NCBI RefSeq assembly: GCF_000260135.1
Contig: NZ_JH651384.1
Location: forward strand, 2,669,693-2,733,692
Origin: Thiothrix nivea DSM 5205
Lineage (GTDB): Bacteria > Pseudomonadota > Gammaproteobacteria > Thiotrichales > Thiotrichaceae
Direction: 5' to 3'
DNA length: 64,000 bases
Both the position numbers and the translations under genes were made by a program. The notes beneath the pieces were generated by a model. It worked only from the letters and a program-made list of their open reading frames with translations, made no database searches and was not told where the DNA came from. Positions 27,991 through 36,513 of the stretch are shown here, piece after piece; the stretch's first letter is position 1; the number at the start of each line of letters is the position of its first letter.

Positions 27991-30786
27991 ATGGATCAGC
28001 AGTTCGATATTTTTCTTTCCCATAACAGTGCGGATAAACCAGCTATCCGTGAAATCAGGCAATTATTGGAAGAAAAAGGATTATCCGCGTGGCTGGACGA
28101 GGAAGAGTTGCAACCGGGCATAAGCTGGATGACTTTACTTGAAGCCGCTCTCTGCAATTGCAAAAGCGCGGGCGCATTTGTTGGCAGCAACGGAGTCGGC
28201 TCCTGGGAACGCAAAGAAATAGAAGCTCTACTGATTGAAGCGGTCGACAACGGAATTCCGGTCATTCCTGTTTTGCTGCCCGGTGATTATGAACAACCCA
28301 AATTACCGCCATTTCTGAGAACGCTGACCTACATCGACATGCGTTCGGGTATTACGCCGGAACTGATCGACAGGCTGATTTGGGGTATTACGGGCAAAAA
28401 ACCTGGCCCATCCAGAAAAATACAACCCAGCATCCATCCCGACCGCCTGCCCACCGTCAAAGGCGAATTTTTTGGGAGGAAAGATGAGCTGGCACTATTG
28501 GATAAAGCCTGGAAAAATCAGCACACTCACATCCTCCAGTTTATTGCACCTGGAGGCACGGGCAAAACCAAACTCCTGCGCCATTGGCTGGATAATACTG
28601 AAGACATAGGTACGAGACTAACTTGGTCGTTTTATTCACAAGGCATTTCCGATAACAAACAAGTCTCTGCTACCCCATTTTTCATCTATGCTTTTTCCAA
28701 GCTCAGCGCTGCCCGAACAGAATTTATTACCGAAGAAGAGAAGGGAGAATACCTAGCCGATTTACTACGGAAGCACAGCTGTACTCTGGTATTGGACGGC
28801 CTGGAACCTCTGCAACACGCCAAATCGGAAATGCGCGGCGAGCTGAAAGACCGGGCAATGCGGGCGCTGTTGAAAAGTCTTGCCACTGACAACAATACAC
28901 TATGCATTATCACCACGCGCATTGCCGTACATGAACTTAGCGATCGCGCCCACGTAACCTCCAGAAGCCTGCAAAATCTGGCTTTAGAAGATGGCGTAAA
29001 ATTACTCATATCGCTAGGCGTCAAAGGAACAGAAATAGCCTTGATGCGTGCTGTGAAAGCCTATGGCTGCAATGCCCTGGCGCTTAGCCTGCTGGGCAAT
29101 GCCTTGCGCATCCGTCATGAAGGTGATGTGCGTCAGCGCGACAATATCAGGATATTAACTAAGGCAGCAGGTAACAAGGACAATCGCCACGCTTTCAAAG
29201 TGATGCAGGCTTATGAAGACTGGTTCGCGGGTGCACCGGAATTGGCACTGCTGTACCTGCTTGGGCTATTCGACCAGCCTATCGGGAAAGATGTCATGCA
29301 GGTATTGTGGGATGCCAACATCCCCAACCTCACCACCGATATTTCCGAAGATGACTGGCTGGAAGCCATTGATACCCTGCGCAATGACCACTCCCTGCTG
29401 TTTGAGCATGAAGGCAATGCAGAACAGTTTGATTGCCACCCACTGATCCGGGAATACTTCGGTAAACAGTTACGGGAAACCTGGCCGGATGCGTGGCAGC
29501 GTGCACATGCGGAGCTCTACAACTACTACCGGTCATTACCTGACGAGGAACAGCCAGAAACGCTGGAAGACATGTACCCCCTGTTCCGCGCAGTAGAACA
29601 TGGTTGCCTGGCGGGTCTGTACCAACAAGCCTTTACCGAGATTTACTGGAAACGTATCAGCCGGGAAAAAACCTACTATCTGGCCAAGAAAGGCGCTTGC
29701 GGAGACGACCTTTCCAACCTGATCCATTTCTTCCAGAAGCCCTGGGAAATTCCTGCTGAGGAACTGGACATCTGGAGCCAGGCCAGCGTACTCCGGACAG
29801 CAGGGCATCGCCTGCGGGCTTTGGGGCGCATCCGGGAAGCCATCAAACCTTTCACCGCCGCCTTAAAGCGTTACGAGCAATTAAATGACCCCAAGCAAAT
29901 CGCCATTACCGCCAGTAACCTGATCGAACCCTACCTGACTTTGGGGAATGTAAAAACGGCTTTAAGAAATGCTGAAAAGGGCGTTAATCACCCAGACCCC
30001 AAATTTGTCCGGCGTTTGGAAAACGTTTCCATTTTCGCCCGGACTTTGCATCAGGCAGGCAGGACAAAGGAAGCGCGTGAACACTTTATCGAAGCCGAAA
30101 AACTGCAACACGATTATGACTCCCAATACCGCTTCCTTCATTCCCTGTCTGGCTTCCGGTATTCCGAATTACTACTGGAAGAAAATCAGTTTGGCGAGGT
30201 GCTTGAGCGCGCCCATTACGCCCTTGAAATTGCTGAAGCTACTACCCCCAACCCTTTGTATATTGGATTAGCCAGGCTGATATTGGGGCGGCTAAGTTTG
30301 CTGCAAGCTCAATTGGGGGAGGCTAACAAATGGTTGGAGTCTGCGCTGATTTCATTACGTGAAGCAGGCAATCAAGACCATTTGCCGCGCGGTTTGCTAA
30401 CCCGATCAACACTTTATCGCCACATTAACCAAACTGACCTTGCCCGGCAGGACTTGCAGGAAGTGTTCGACATCGCAAACGGCAGCGGGATGCGGCTGCA
30501 TTTGACGGATGGGCATTTGGAGATGGCGCGGCTGTTGTTGGCGGAGGAAGAAACCCCTCCTAACCTCCCCTTATCAGGGGAGGAACAAGACGCTTCTGCC
30601 ACTGCTGTGCAAGAACGCCCCTCCCCTGATAAGGGGAGGCCGGGAGGGGTTTCTTCGGCGCAAGCCGAATTGTCAGCCGCAAATCATGTGCAGGCAGCCG
30701 CCAAACTGATCCAGGAAACCGGCTACCACCGCCGCGACCAGGAACTCGCAGAGCTACAGCAAGCCATCAGCTCTATTCCCCAATAA
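27991..30786 (+). CDS. TIR-STAND NTPase-TPR protein (NLR-like, candidate defence protein)
   Basis: A 931-residue protein. Residues 1-135 are a TIR domain (FDIFLSHNSADKP) with the putative NAD-cleaving Glu76 in SWERKE. Residues about 165-420 are a STAND/NB-ARC-like NTPase with Walker A APGGTGKTKLL and Walker B TLVLDGLEPLQ, then a winged-helix-like part. From about 600 onward are TPR-like helical repeats. This matches bacterial NLR-type defence or stress proteins. Residues about 853-888 are encoded by an inserted palindromic repeat. It lies beside a toxin-antitoxin pair, between two copies of rnfB sequence. AAGG is present 9 bases before the ATG. The trigger is unknown. Confidence 0.9.
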   Translation: MDQQFDIFLSHNSADKPAIREIRQLLEEKGLSAWLDEEELQPGISWMTLLEAALCNCKSAGAFVGSNGVGSWERKEIEALLIEAVDNGIPVIPVLLPGDYEQPKLPPFLRTLTYIDMRSGITPELIDRLIWGITGKKPGPSRKIQPSIHPDRLPTVKGEFFGRKDELALLDKAWKNQHTHILQFIAPGGTGKTKLLRHWLDNTEDIGTRLTWSFYSQGISDNKQVSATPFFIYAFSKLSAARTEFITEEEKGEYLADLLRKHSCTLVLDGLEPLQHAKSEMRGELKDRAMRALLKSLATDNNTLCIITTRIAVHELSDRAHVTSRSLQNLALEDGVKLLISLGVKGTEIALMRAVKAYGCNALALSLLGNALRIRHEGDVRQRDNIRILTKAAGNKDNRHAFKVMQAYEDWFAGAPELALLYLLGLFDQPIGKDVMQVLWDANIPNLTTDISEDDWLEAIDTLRNDHSLLFEHEGNAEQFDCHPLIREYFGKQLRETWPDAWQRAHAELYNYYRSLPDEEQPETLEDMYPLFRAVEHGCLAGLYQQAFTEIYWKRISREKTYYLAKKGACGDDLSNLIHFFQKPWEIPAEELDIWSQASVLRTAGHRLRALGRIREAIKPFTAALKRYEQLNDPKQIAITASNLIEPYLTLGNVKTALRNAEKGVNHPDPKFVRRLENVSIFARTLHQAGRTKEAREHFIEAEKLQHDYDSQYRFLHSLSGFRYSELLLEENQFGEVLERAHYALEIAEATTPNPLYIGLARLILGRLSLLQAQLGEANKWLESALISLREAGNQDHLPRGLLTRSTLYRHINQTDLARQDLQEVFDIANGSGMRLHLTDGHLEMARLLLAEEETPPNLPLSGEEQDASATAVQERPSPDKGRPGGVSSAQAELSAANHVQAAAKLIQETGYHRRDQELAELQQAISSIPQ
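30548..30655. repeat. Palindromic dispersed repeat, copy C, inside the TIR-STAND gene (108 bp)
   Basis: AAGAAACCCCTCC and GGAGGGGTTTCTT form the ends; CTCCCCTTATCAGGGGAG and its reverse complement lie inside, as in copies at 5746 and 9443. The insert is exactly 36 codons long and has no stop in the host frame. It adds a Pro/Gly/Ser-rich loop to the TPR region. Confidence 0.93.
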
Positions 30787-31303
30787 CCGCCGCATACACA
30801 TCCAATAACGCCTGCGCAGGCATGTAAAGCTTCAGCGCATCATCCTGCCAGGGCACGAACCCGAAATGCTGGTAGTATCGGGAAACTGCTTCATCCTTGG
30901 CATCAACCACCATCCCCACCACGGCAAAGTCCTCCAGCAAACGTGCTGTCCGCACTATCGCATCAATCAGCAAACGTTGCCCGATGTGCTGCCCCTGATA
31001 CTGCTGGCCAACAGCCAACCGGGACAAACGCGCCACGGGCAAGCTCGTTTTCGGCAACTTTTTCAGGTCTTTGGGATTGAAATATTCCGCAGAAATTTCC
31101 GCCAACGTCGTGGTGTAAAACCCCACAATACGTTCCGGCTCCGAGGGGCGGACAGCAACCCACGTTCTGGAAACCTGCTTTTTCTGATGCTGGCTGGCAA
31201 CCTGTTGCAGGTAACGGTTCAGATCATCCTGACCACAATCAAAAGCACTGCGGTCATGCTGGGGAGCCAGCATGACAATGCTGAGTGGATTGCCAGCCGT
31301 CAT
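30773..31303 (-). CDS. GNAT-family toxin, TacT-like
   Basis: A 176-residue GCN5-type N-acetyltransferase. The region FDCGQDDLNRYLQQVASQHQKKQVSRTWVAV and the acetyl-CoA loop GQQYQGQHIGQRLL, then YYQHFGFVP, match TacT/AtaT-type toxins that acetylate aminoacyl-tRNA and stop translation. Its ATG overlaps the stop of the DUF1778 gene. The 3' end overlaps the convergent TIR-STAND gene by 14 bases. Confidence 0.88.
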   Translation of the reverse strand: MTAGNPLSIVMLAPQHDRSAFDCGQDDLNRYLQQVASQHQKKQVSRTWVAVRPSEPERIVGFYTTTLAEISAEYFNPKDLKKLPKTSLPVARLSRLAVGQQYQGQHIGQRLLIDAIVRTARLLEDFAVVGMVVDAKDEAVSRYYQHFGFVPWQDDALKLYMPAQALLDVYAAVIGE

Positions 31304-31596
31304 GCGCTGGTAACAGTGACACGATAACGTTTGGCGGCTTTCAGTAGCGCGGCATTGGGTTTGGGGGGATTCTCCAACGCATCCAGAAACGCCTGTGTAT
31401 CACGTGGCGAAAGCTGAATTACCTGTTCCTGACGCAGGATACGCTCCGCCTCCTGCATGGCCGAATGCACCATGAACTGGTTGATGGAAGAAAAACCCGC
31501 CCACGAAGCCGCCTGCGTCAACAGGGCTTTCACATCGGGCGTCACACGGCTGACTACCCGTTCGGTTTTATTTTCAGCGTCGATAACAGTGGCCAT
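31300..31596 (-). CDS. DUF1778 antitoxin, TacA-like
   Basis: A 98-residue protein with an N-terminal ribbon-helix-helix (TERVVSRVTPDVKALLTQAASWAGFSSINQFMVHSA) and a C-terminal tail that wraps the toxin (LSPRDTQAFLDALENPPKPN). It pairs with the GNAT gene by a four-base overlap. AGGA lies 8 bases before ATG 31596. A perfect palindrome sits 44 bp upstream and is probably its operator, as RHH antitoxins repress their own operons. Confidence 0.9.
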   Translation of the reverse strand: MATVIDAENKTERVVSRVTPDVKALLTQAASWAGFSSINQFMVHSAMQEAERILRQEQVIQLSPRDTQAFLDALENPPKPNAALLKAAKRYRVTVTSA

Positions 31597-31640
31597 TGGG
31601 TTTTCCTAAATACTATCTGCATAACATTGACCATAATATT

Positions 31641-31661
31641 TTGTTGCCATTATGGCAACAA
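31641..31661. promoter_or_regulatory. Palindromic operator candidate of the toxin-antitoxin operon
   Basis: Ten-base arms TTGTTGCCAT and ATGGCAACAA flank a single T, a perfect palindrome. It lies in the promoter region of the DUF1778/GNAT operon, where the antitoxin would bind. Its right end meets the rnfB remnant. Confidence 0.6.
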
Positions 31662-31889
31662 ATGTTTGGGGCAGACATCGACGCAATGGCCGATGCTGAG
31701 GCAGCCCTAGGCGCAACCCTTGCCGCCGCCGACCATGGCTGCGCCACGGCGGGCATTCAGGCCGACGTAAATGGCGCGGTTGTAGGAAACGTGTTTGCCG
31801 CCCGCGCAGGCCAGCCGGGCGACGCGCTTTTCCTATATTGCATTGCACAACCTGAGGGGATAGGCAGATAGCCAACAAGGGATAGGTGG
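31660..31889 (-). pseudogene. Decayed partial copy of rnfB and its upstream region
   Basis: Three blocks are collinear with the intact rnfB locus. 31660-31687 matches 27050-27077; the next block (about 31688-31834) matches about 27168-27323; 31845-31889 matches 27713-27759, upstream of rnfB. The 90-bp gap between blocks one and two is bounded in the intact gene by the near-identical ten-mers gcaatcgccg and gcagtcgccg. The remnant has the same orientation as rnfB and lacks both ends of the gene. Confidence 0.88.
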
Positions 31890-31927
31890 AACTAGTCGCG
31901 GATTGACAATAGGGTTTTCAGACGCCT

Positions 31928-33688
31928 CTAAGCTTCCGTAAACGCCGCCATCTGGTGCAGGGCCGCGCGCAGCTTGGCGGGCGCGATCGGCTTGTGCATC
32001 AGGAACAGCCCGCTGTCACGCACTTCCTGCAAAATCGCCGGGCTGGTGTCGCCGGTGATGATGACGGCGGGAACCGGCTTGCCGTAAAAGGCGCGGATGT
32101 CCGCCACCGCGCCGACCCCGGTCAGGTTATCGCGCAGTCGGTAATCCGCCAGGATCAGGTCAGGCGTCACCGGGTGCTGGCGCAGCTTTGCCAGCAATTC
32201 CGCCGCCGATTCACCCGTCACCACTGTGCAACCCCATTCCTTCAGCAAAAATTCGGTGCCGCTGAGAATATCCTGCTCGTCATCCACCACCAGCACGGTT
32301 TTGTGTAACTGGATGATGGGGGCAGGCTGGTTGGCCACCGGGTTGACCAAGCGCGCGTCGCCTGCCAGCACGCTTAGGGTGAAAGTGGAGCCTTTGCCAG
32401 GTTCGGACTCGCAGGTCAGGCCAATATCCAGCAAATCGCACAGCTTGTTGACGATGGAAAGGCCCAGCCCCAGCCCTTTATTGCGGTCGCGTTCCGTATT
32501 ATTGAGCTGGTAATACTCGGTGAAGATGTTGTCCAATTCCTCTTTGGGAATGCCGACGCCAGTGTCGCTGACGGTGATACTGACCGTATCGGCGTCCTGC
32601 TGGCGGCAGGTGAGGGAAATGTTGCCCTCGCGGGTATAGCGGATGGCGTTGGAGAGCAGGTTACGCACGATCCGTTCCAGCAGGATGGGGTCGGTGTGCA
32701 CCGTCAGTGGCGGGCAATCGCAGTGCAGTTGCAAGCCTTTTTCGGCGGCGCGCGGCTGGTGTTCCTCGTACAGGGCTTGCGCCATGTCGTGCAGGTGCAG
32801 ATGGCCGCGCTGGATGTCGATGCTGCCCGCGTTCAGGCGCGACACGTCCAGCAGGCTGTTGAACAGGTTGGCCAGCGCTTCGTTGGTTTTGCGCAGGGCT
32901 TCCAGCGCGGTTTGGCCGGTAGTTTTGACGTGCGGTTCGATGGCGTCCAGGTACAGGCTTTGTGCGTGCAGCGGCTGGCGCAGGTCGTGGCTGGCGGCGG
33001 CGAGGAACTTGTCCTTGGCGACCACAGCTTGCTCGGCAATGGCCTGGTTGGTTTCGGCGCGTTCTTTTTCCTGCCCCAGGCTGGTGATCAGGTCGAGGTT
33101 TTCAAACCGCAAGCGGATGGATTCGCGGGTGGTGCGGCTGTGCATCGCCGCCACGATCATGCTGGTGAGCATGAACACAAAGCAGATCATGCCCATGAAC
33201 ACGTAGGTAAAACTGCCTGCGCGGATCATGCTGACAATGATGGGGATGGAGGCAGGCAGGGCAAAGGCGATGAAGGCCGGCATCCGCGCCGAGCTGGTGG
33301 CTCCGCCAGCCGACATCAGCCCCGCGTAAATGCACACCACGAACAGGATCAGTTGCGGGTGTTCGGGCAGGAAGGCCAGCCAGAACACCACGCCCCATAA
33401 TGCGCCGGTCAGGCCGCTGCCGAGGGTGAAATGCCGCTCCCAATGGCACAGGGCAGGCGTTTCTGTAATCATCTGCTGGGCAAACTGGCGGGAATCGTAA
33501 TAGCGCCAGGACAGCACCGCCAGCATCAGCAGATACCACAGGCTGAGGTACAGGCGGTCGCCTTTCCCCCATGCCATCACCACCACCATCAGGCCGACGA
33601 ACAGGTTGCCGGGAATGATGACGCCGAAATTATGGTAAAGGCGTTTGACCTGCTCGGTGTGGATTTTATGGGTGAGGGTAGAATCCAT
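31928..33688 (-). CDS. Hybrid sensor histidine kinase/response regulator
   Basis: A 586-residue inner-membrane protein. ATG 33688 has AAGGAAG 7 bases upstream; the frame extends further 5' without a credible start. Residues about 15-185 form a membrane region of about six helices. A HisKA domain follows with the H-box AAASHDLRQPLHAQ, then an HATPase domain with N-box NLLSNAIRYT, G1 DTGVGIP and G2 GLGLGLSIV. The C-terminal receiver domain has LVVDDEQD and phospho-Asp in DLILADYRL. There is no output domain. The upstream TIR-kinase gene ends 49 bp away on the same strand, so both may be one operon. Confidence 0.92.
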   Translation of the reverse strand: MDSTLTHKIHTEQVKRLYHNFGVIIPGNLFVGLMVVVMAWGKGDRLYLSLWYLLMLAVLSWRYYDSRQFAQQMITETPALCHWERHFTLGSGLTGALWGVVFWLAFLPEHPQLILFVVCIYAGLMSAGGATSSARMPAFIAFALPASIPIIVSMIRAGSFTYVFMGMICFVFMLTSMIVAAMHSRTTRESIRLRFENLDLITSLGQEKERAETNQAIAEQAVVAKDKFLAAASHDLRQPLHAQSLYLDAIEPHVKTTGQTALEALRKTNEALANLFNSLLDVSRLNAGSIDIQRGHLHLHDMAQALYEEHQPRAAEKGLQLHCDCPPLTVHTDPILLERIVRNLLSNAIRYTREGNISLTCRQQDADTVSITVSDTGVGIPKEELDNIFTEYYQLNNTERDRNKGLGLGLSIVNKLCDLLDIGLTCESEPGKGSTFTLSVLAGDARLVNPVANQPAPIIQLHKTVLVVDDEQDILSGTEFLLKEWGCTVVTGESAAELLAKLRQHPVTPDLILADYRLRDNLTGVGAVADIRAFYGKPVPAVIITGDTSPAILQEVRDSGLFLMHKPIAPAKLRAALHQMAAFTEA

Positions 33689-33737
33689 TCGTTGCTTCCT
33701 TGCTGTTCCTGCTGTCACTACCGCACCCGGCACACAG

Positions 33738-35633
33738 CTACTTCGCACGCTGGTAAGTGTCGCAATCTGAAAACTCGGCCTTGCGGTGCTGCTCCAGTTT
33801 TTCCAATTGTTTGAATGCCTCGGTGTTGGAGGCGTCAAGCGTCATGGCCTGCCGGTAATGCCATTCGGCGCTATCCAGGGCGTTATAACGGCCAAATTTG
33901 TCTTCCAACAGGGCGCGGCAGCCACCACTCCAGAAGCTGTGGTCAAACAGTGCCTGTTGTTGTTCACGTTGCCCGGCTTGTTGCAGGTGTTGGCTGATTT
34001 GTGCCTGCCGCTGGCGGTTTTCCTCCGCCTGTTGCTGGGCAAGCTGGGCCGTGACTTGCTCTTGTTGCTGGAGATTGAACAGGTAATAACCGCCTACAGT
34101 CCCCATGCTCGCCAGCGCCACGAGACCTGCCAGCCATGCACCATGCCTGCCCGCAGGCGGGGTATCTGGCAATGAGGGTGGGGAAGAGGTTTTCCGGGAC
34201 GGCGTAATCAACGTGGAGGCAGGCGGGTGCTGATCTATGGCGGGTGTTGTGACCGGCAGTTTTGCTAATGCTTCCAGCAGGTCGGCAGCGGAGGCAAACC
34301 TGTCAGCAGGCTGTTTTGCCAGCAGCTTTTCCAGTATCGGTTGGTAGTGGGCGTTGTCACCGGTGAGTTGGGGGATGGGGGCGTTTAAATGTTGCCCAGC
34401 AATCGCGACAAGGCTATTGCCGGTGTAAGGGCGCGAGCCTGTCAGCATTTCATACAGCACGATACCCAGGCTGTACAGGTCAGAACGGGCATCGACGCCG
34501 TGGCCACGGGTCTGTTCCGGCGACATGTAGAATGGGGTTCCTGCCACCAGCCCCAGTTGGGTGGCGTCGCTGACAATGCCTTGCAGCTTGGCGATGCCAA
34601 AATCAGCCAGTGCAGCGTTGCCATTGGCCCGAAACAGGATGTTGGCGGGCTTGATGTCACGGTGGATATAGCCTTTGGAATGGGCATAGTCCAGGGCGCT
34701 GGCGATTTGTCGGGTAATCTCCAGCGTGGCGCTGGGTAGCAGGGGGCCAGATTCCAGTTGTTCCTTGAGGGTGCCGCCGGGCAACAGTTCCATGGCCATG
34801 TAAAACAGGTTGTTGTCGGCTCCGCCGTCGTAGATGTGTACGATATGCGGGTGCTCCAGCTGGGCGACTATGCGTGCCTCACGGATAAAGCCCTGGCGCA
34901 GGGCTTCAGTGGCAGCCATTTTGGAGGACATGACCTTGAGCGCGACTTCCCGTTCCAGAATGGTGTGACGCGCCAAATAAACCGTGGCCATGCCGCCTTC
35001 TGCCAACTTGCGGATAATGTCGTAATGCGTCTGTCTCAGGCGGGCTTGCGTGTCCCGGGCGTCGGTTTGCCGCTGGCGTTCGGCGGCCACTGCCTGGATG
35101 GCGGTTTGTTCGGCGTGCTGGCGATCCTGCTCCAGCTGGCGGGCTGCTTCCAACGAGACAGTGTGTTGGCGTTCTTCCTCCTGCTGGCGGGGGGATGCCG
35201 CGACTTCGGTGTACGCCTGTTCCTGTTCAGCCCGTTGGCGTAATGGGCTGAAATGATCCTCCAGATCCTGTAACAGGCGTTGTAATGCCGGGGAATCCTG
35301 CTGCTTGTGCCAGTCACACAAGTTGGCAACCTGAAAGCTGCGGAAGCCCAGTGGGGGCAGCACATTATCCAGCTTGACCGGGAATAACGCTTGCTTGCGC
35401 TTGCCCTCTTCAGCCTCCTCGTATACCCATTGGGAGCGGATCGAGCTGGTCGTCCAGACCACTACGACGCAGCGGCTGGCGTCCAGTTCCGCCCCCAGCA
35501 ATTCATGCCAACGGATGCCGGTTGGGATGACGCGATCCCAGAACACCGACCAGCCTTGCGCTTCCAGTACGCTAACCAACGGGCGTACCCGCTCACGGTC
35601 TTTGCTGGTATAACTGAGGAATATGTCGTTCAT
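33738..35633 (-). CDS. TIR-Ser/Thr kinase membrane protein 1
   Basis: A 631-residue fusion. ATG 35633 (MNDIFLSY) is chosen by alignment with its two paralogues in the window; no good ribosome site is visible. Residues 1-130 are TIR with Glu73 in SQWVYEEAEEGK. A charged coiled linker follows, then a Hanks-type kinase: LAEGGMATVYLARH, VALKVM, HRDIKPANILF (Asp326), LADFGIAKLQ, GTPFYMSPEQ. A Pro-rich stretch, one membrane helix (AWLAGLVALASMGTVGGYYLF) and a periplasmic coiled domain with conserved cysteines (SGGCRALLE, FSDCDTYQ) complete it. It is divergent from the TIR operon at 35842. Confidence 0.9.
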   Translation of the reverse strand: MNDIFLSYTSKDRERVRPLVSVLEAQGWSVFWDRVIPTGIRWHELLGAELDASRCVVVVWTTSSIRSQWVYEEAEEGKRKQALFPVKLDNVLPPLGFRSFQVANLCDWHKQQDSPALQRLLQDLEDHFSPLRQRAEQEQAYTEVAASPRQQEEERQHTVSLEAARQLEQDRQHAEQTAIQAVAAERQRQTDARDTQARLRQTHYDIIRKLAEGGMATVYLARHTILEREVALKVMSSKMAATEALRQGFIREARIVAQLEHPHIVHIYDGGADNNLFYMAMELLPGGTLKEQLESGPLLPSATLEITRQIASALDYAHSKGYIHRDIKPANILFRANGNAALADFGIAKLQGIVSDATQLGLVAGTPFYMSPEQTRGHGVDARSDLYSLGIVLYEMLTGSRPYTGNSLVAIAGQHLNAPIPQLTGDNAHYQPILEKLLAKQPADRFASAADLLEALAKLPVTTPAIDQHPPASTLITPSRKTSSPPSLPDTPPAGRHGAWLAGLVALASMGTVGGYYLFNLQQQEQVTAQLAQQQAEENRQRQAQISQHLQQAGQREQQQALFDHSFWSGGCRALLEDKFGRYNALDSAEWHYRQAMTLDASNTEAFKQLEKLEQHRKAEFSDCDTYQRAK

Positions 35634-35743
35634 ACTTGTTCTGCTGGGCCACTGCTGCCGTTTGTTTGGGAATTTCTGATCCACATCCGGCATTCAGGTG
35701 ACAGTTGGGGAGAATGCCTTTAGGATGACACTTGTCAACACGC

Positions 35744-35757
35744 TTGATTTTCATCAA
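35744..35757. promoter_or_regulatory. Perfect FNR/ANR-type box between divergent TIR genes
   Basis: TTGAT-TTTC-ATCAA matches the FNR consensus exactly and extends to CTTGAT...ATCAAG. A possible -10 (TAGCAT, 35784-35789) toward the TIR operon lies at a distance fitting class II activation. The intergenic region of 208 bp serves both directions. Confidence 0.65.
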
Positions 35758-35841
35758 GCCTTGGCCTATTGAATGTTAGAGGCTAGCATGGTGTTAAGTG
35801 TATTAGCATAATTATATCAGTAGGGTAGGAATGATGGGGAA

Positions 35842-36513
35842 ATGAGCGATATTTTTCTCAGTTACGCAAACAATGATCAAAGCCGCCTGCTGCGGTTGGT
35901 GACAGCGCTGGAAGCCAAGGGCTGGGCAGTGTTCTGGGATCGCGCCATTTCCACCGGCAAGACCTGGCACGACACCCTGGGCAATGAGCTGGATGCCTGT
36001 GCCTGCGTGGTGGTGGTCTGGTCGCAACATTCGGTGCGTTCACGTTGGGTGTATGAAGAGGCAGAAGAGGGGCGCAAGAAAGGTGTATTGTTTCCTGTCA
36101 TCCTCGATCAGGGGGTGGTTCCGCCGGTGGGGTTCCGTGCCCTGCAAACCGCTGACCTCAGCCAGTGGCAGGGGGAGCCGGGGCATCCGGGGTTTATGCA
36201 ACTGACCACAGAGATTGCTGCCTGCTTTGGCGGCAACAAGGCTTGCCATGACCCGGTGATCCAGACGCCCGATGCACCCGCCACCCTCGTCCGCCAGTTG
36301 GATCCAGCATTTGCCAGCCAGCCAGGGTTGGATGAGGCTGCCTTGCAGCAAGCCAAGCACCACCTTGCTTACCACCTGGGGCCAATTGCCGGTTTGCTGG
36401 TGCGCAGGGCGGCTCCGCGCGCCGCCAATCGGGCACAACTGGTACAATTGCTGGCCGCCGAGTTGACGGACGAAAACCAACGCACCGATTTCATAAGGAG
36501 GATGAAGTCATGA
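35842..36513 (+). CDS. TIR-domain protein, 223 aa
   Basis: Residues 1-130 are a TIR domain very close to those of the two TIR-kinases (SDIFLSYANNDQ; FWDRAISTGKTWH; Glu73 in SRWVYEEAEEG). The C-terminal 60 residues (HHLAYHLGPIAGLLVRRAA ... ELTDENQRTDFI) resemble, from memory, a small helical domain found at the end of bacterial Ser/Thr kinases. It has no membrane segment. It is the first gene of a four-gene operon with four-base overlaps. The TIR likely consumes NAD+ or acts as an adaptor to the kinases. Confidence 0.88.
   Translation: MSDIFLSYANNDQSRLLRLVTALEAKGWAVFWDRAISTGKTWHDTLGNELDACACVVVVWSQHSVRSRWVYEEAEEGRKKGVLFPVILDQGVVPPVGFRALQTADLSQWQGEPGHPGFMQLTTEIAACFGGNKACHDPVIQTPDAPATLVRQLDPAFASQPGLDEAALQQAKHHLAYHLGPIAGLLVRRAAPRAANRAQLVQLLAAELTDENQRTDFIRRMKS

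Noticed and set aside
33689-33838. Longer N-terminus for the hybrid histidine kinase
   Set aside because: The upstream codons lie inside the TIR-kinase 1 gene and lack a ribosome site, while ATG 33688 has AAGGAAG.
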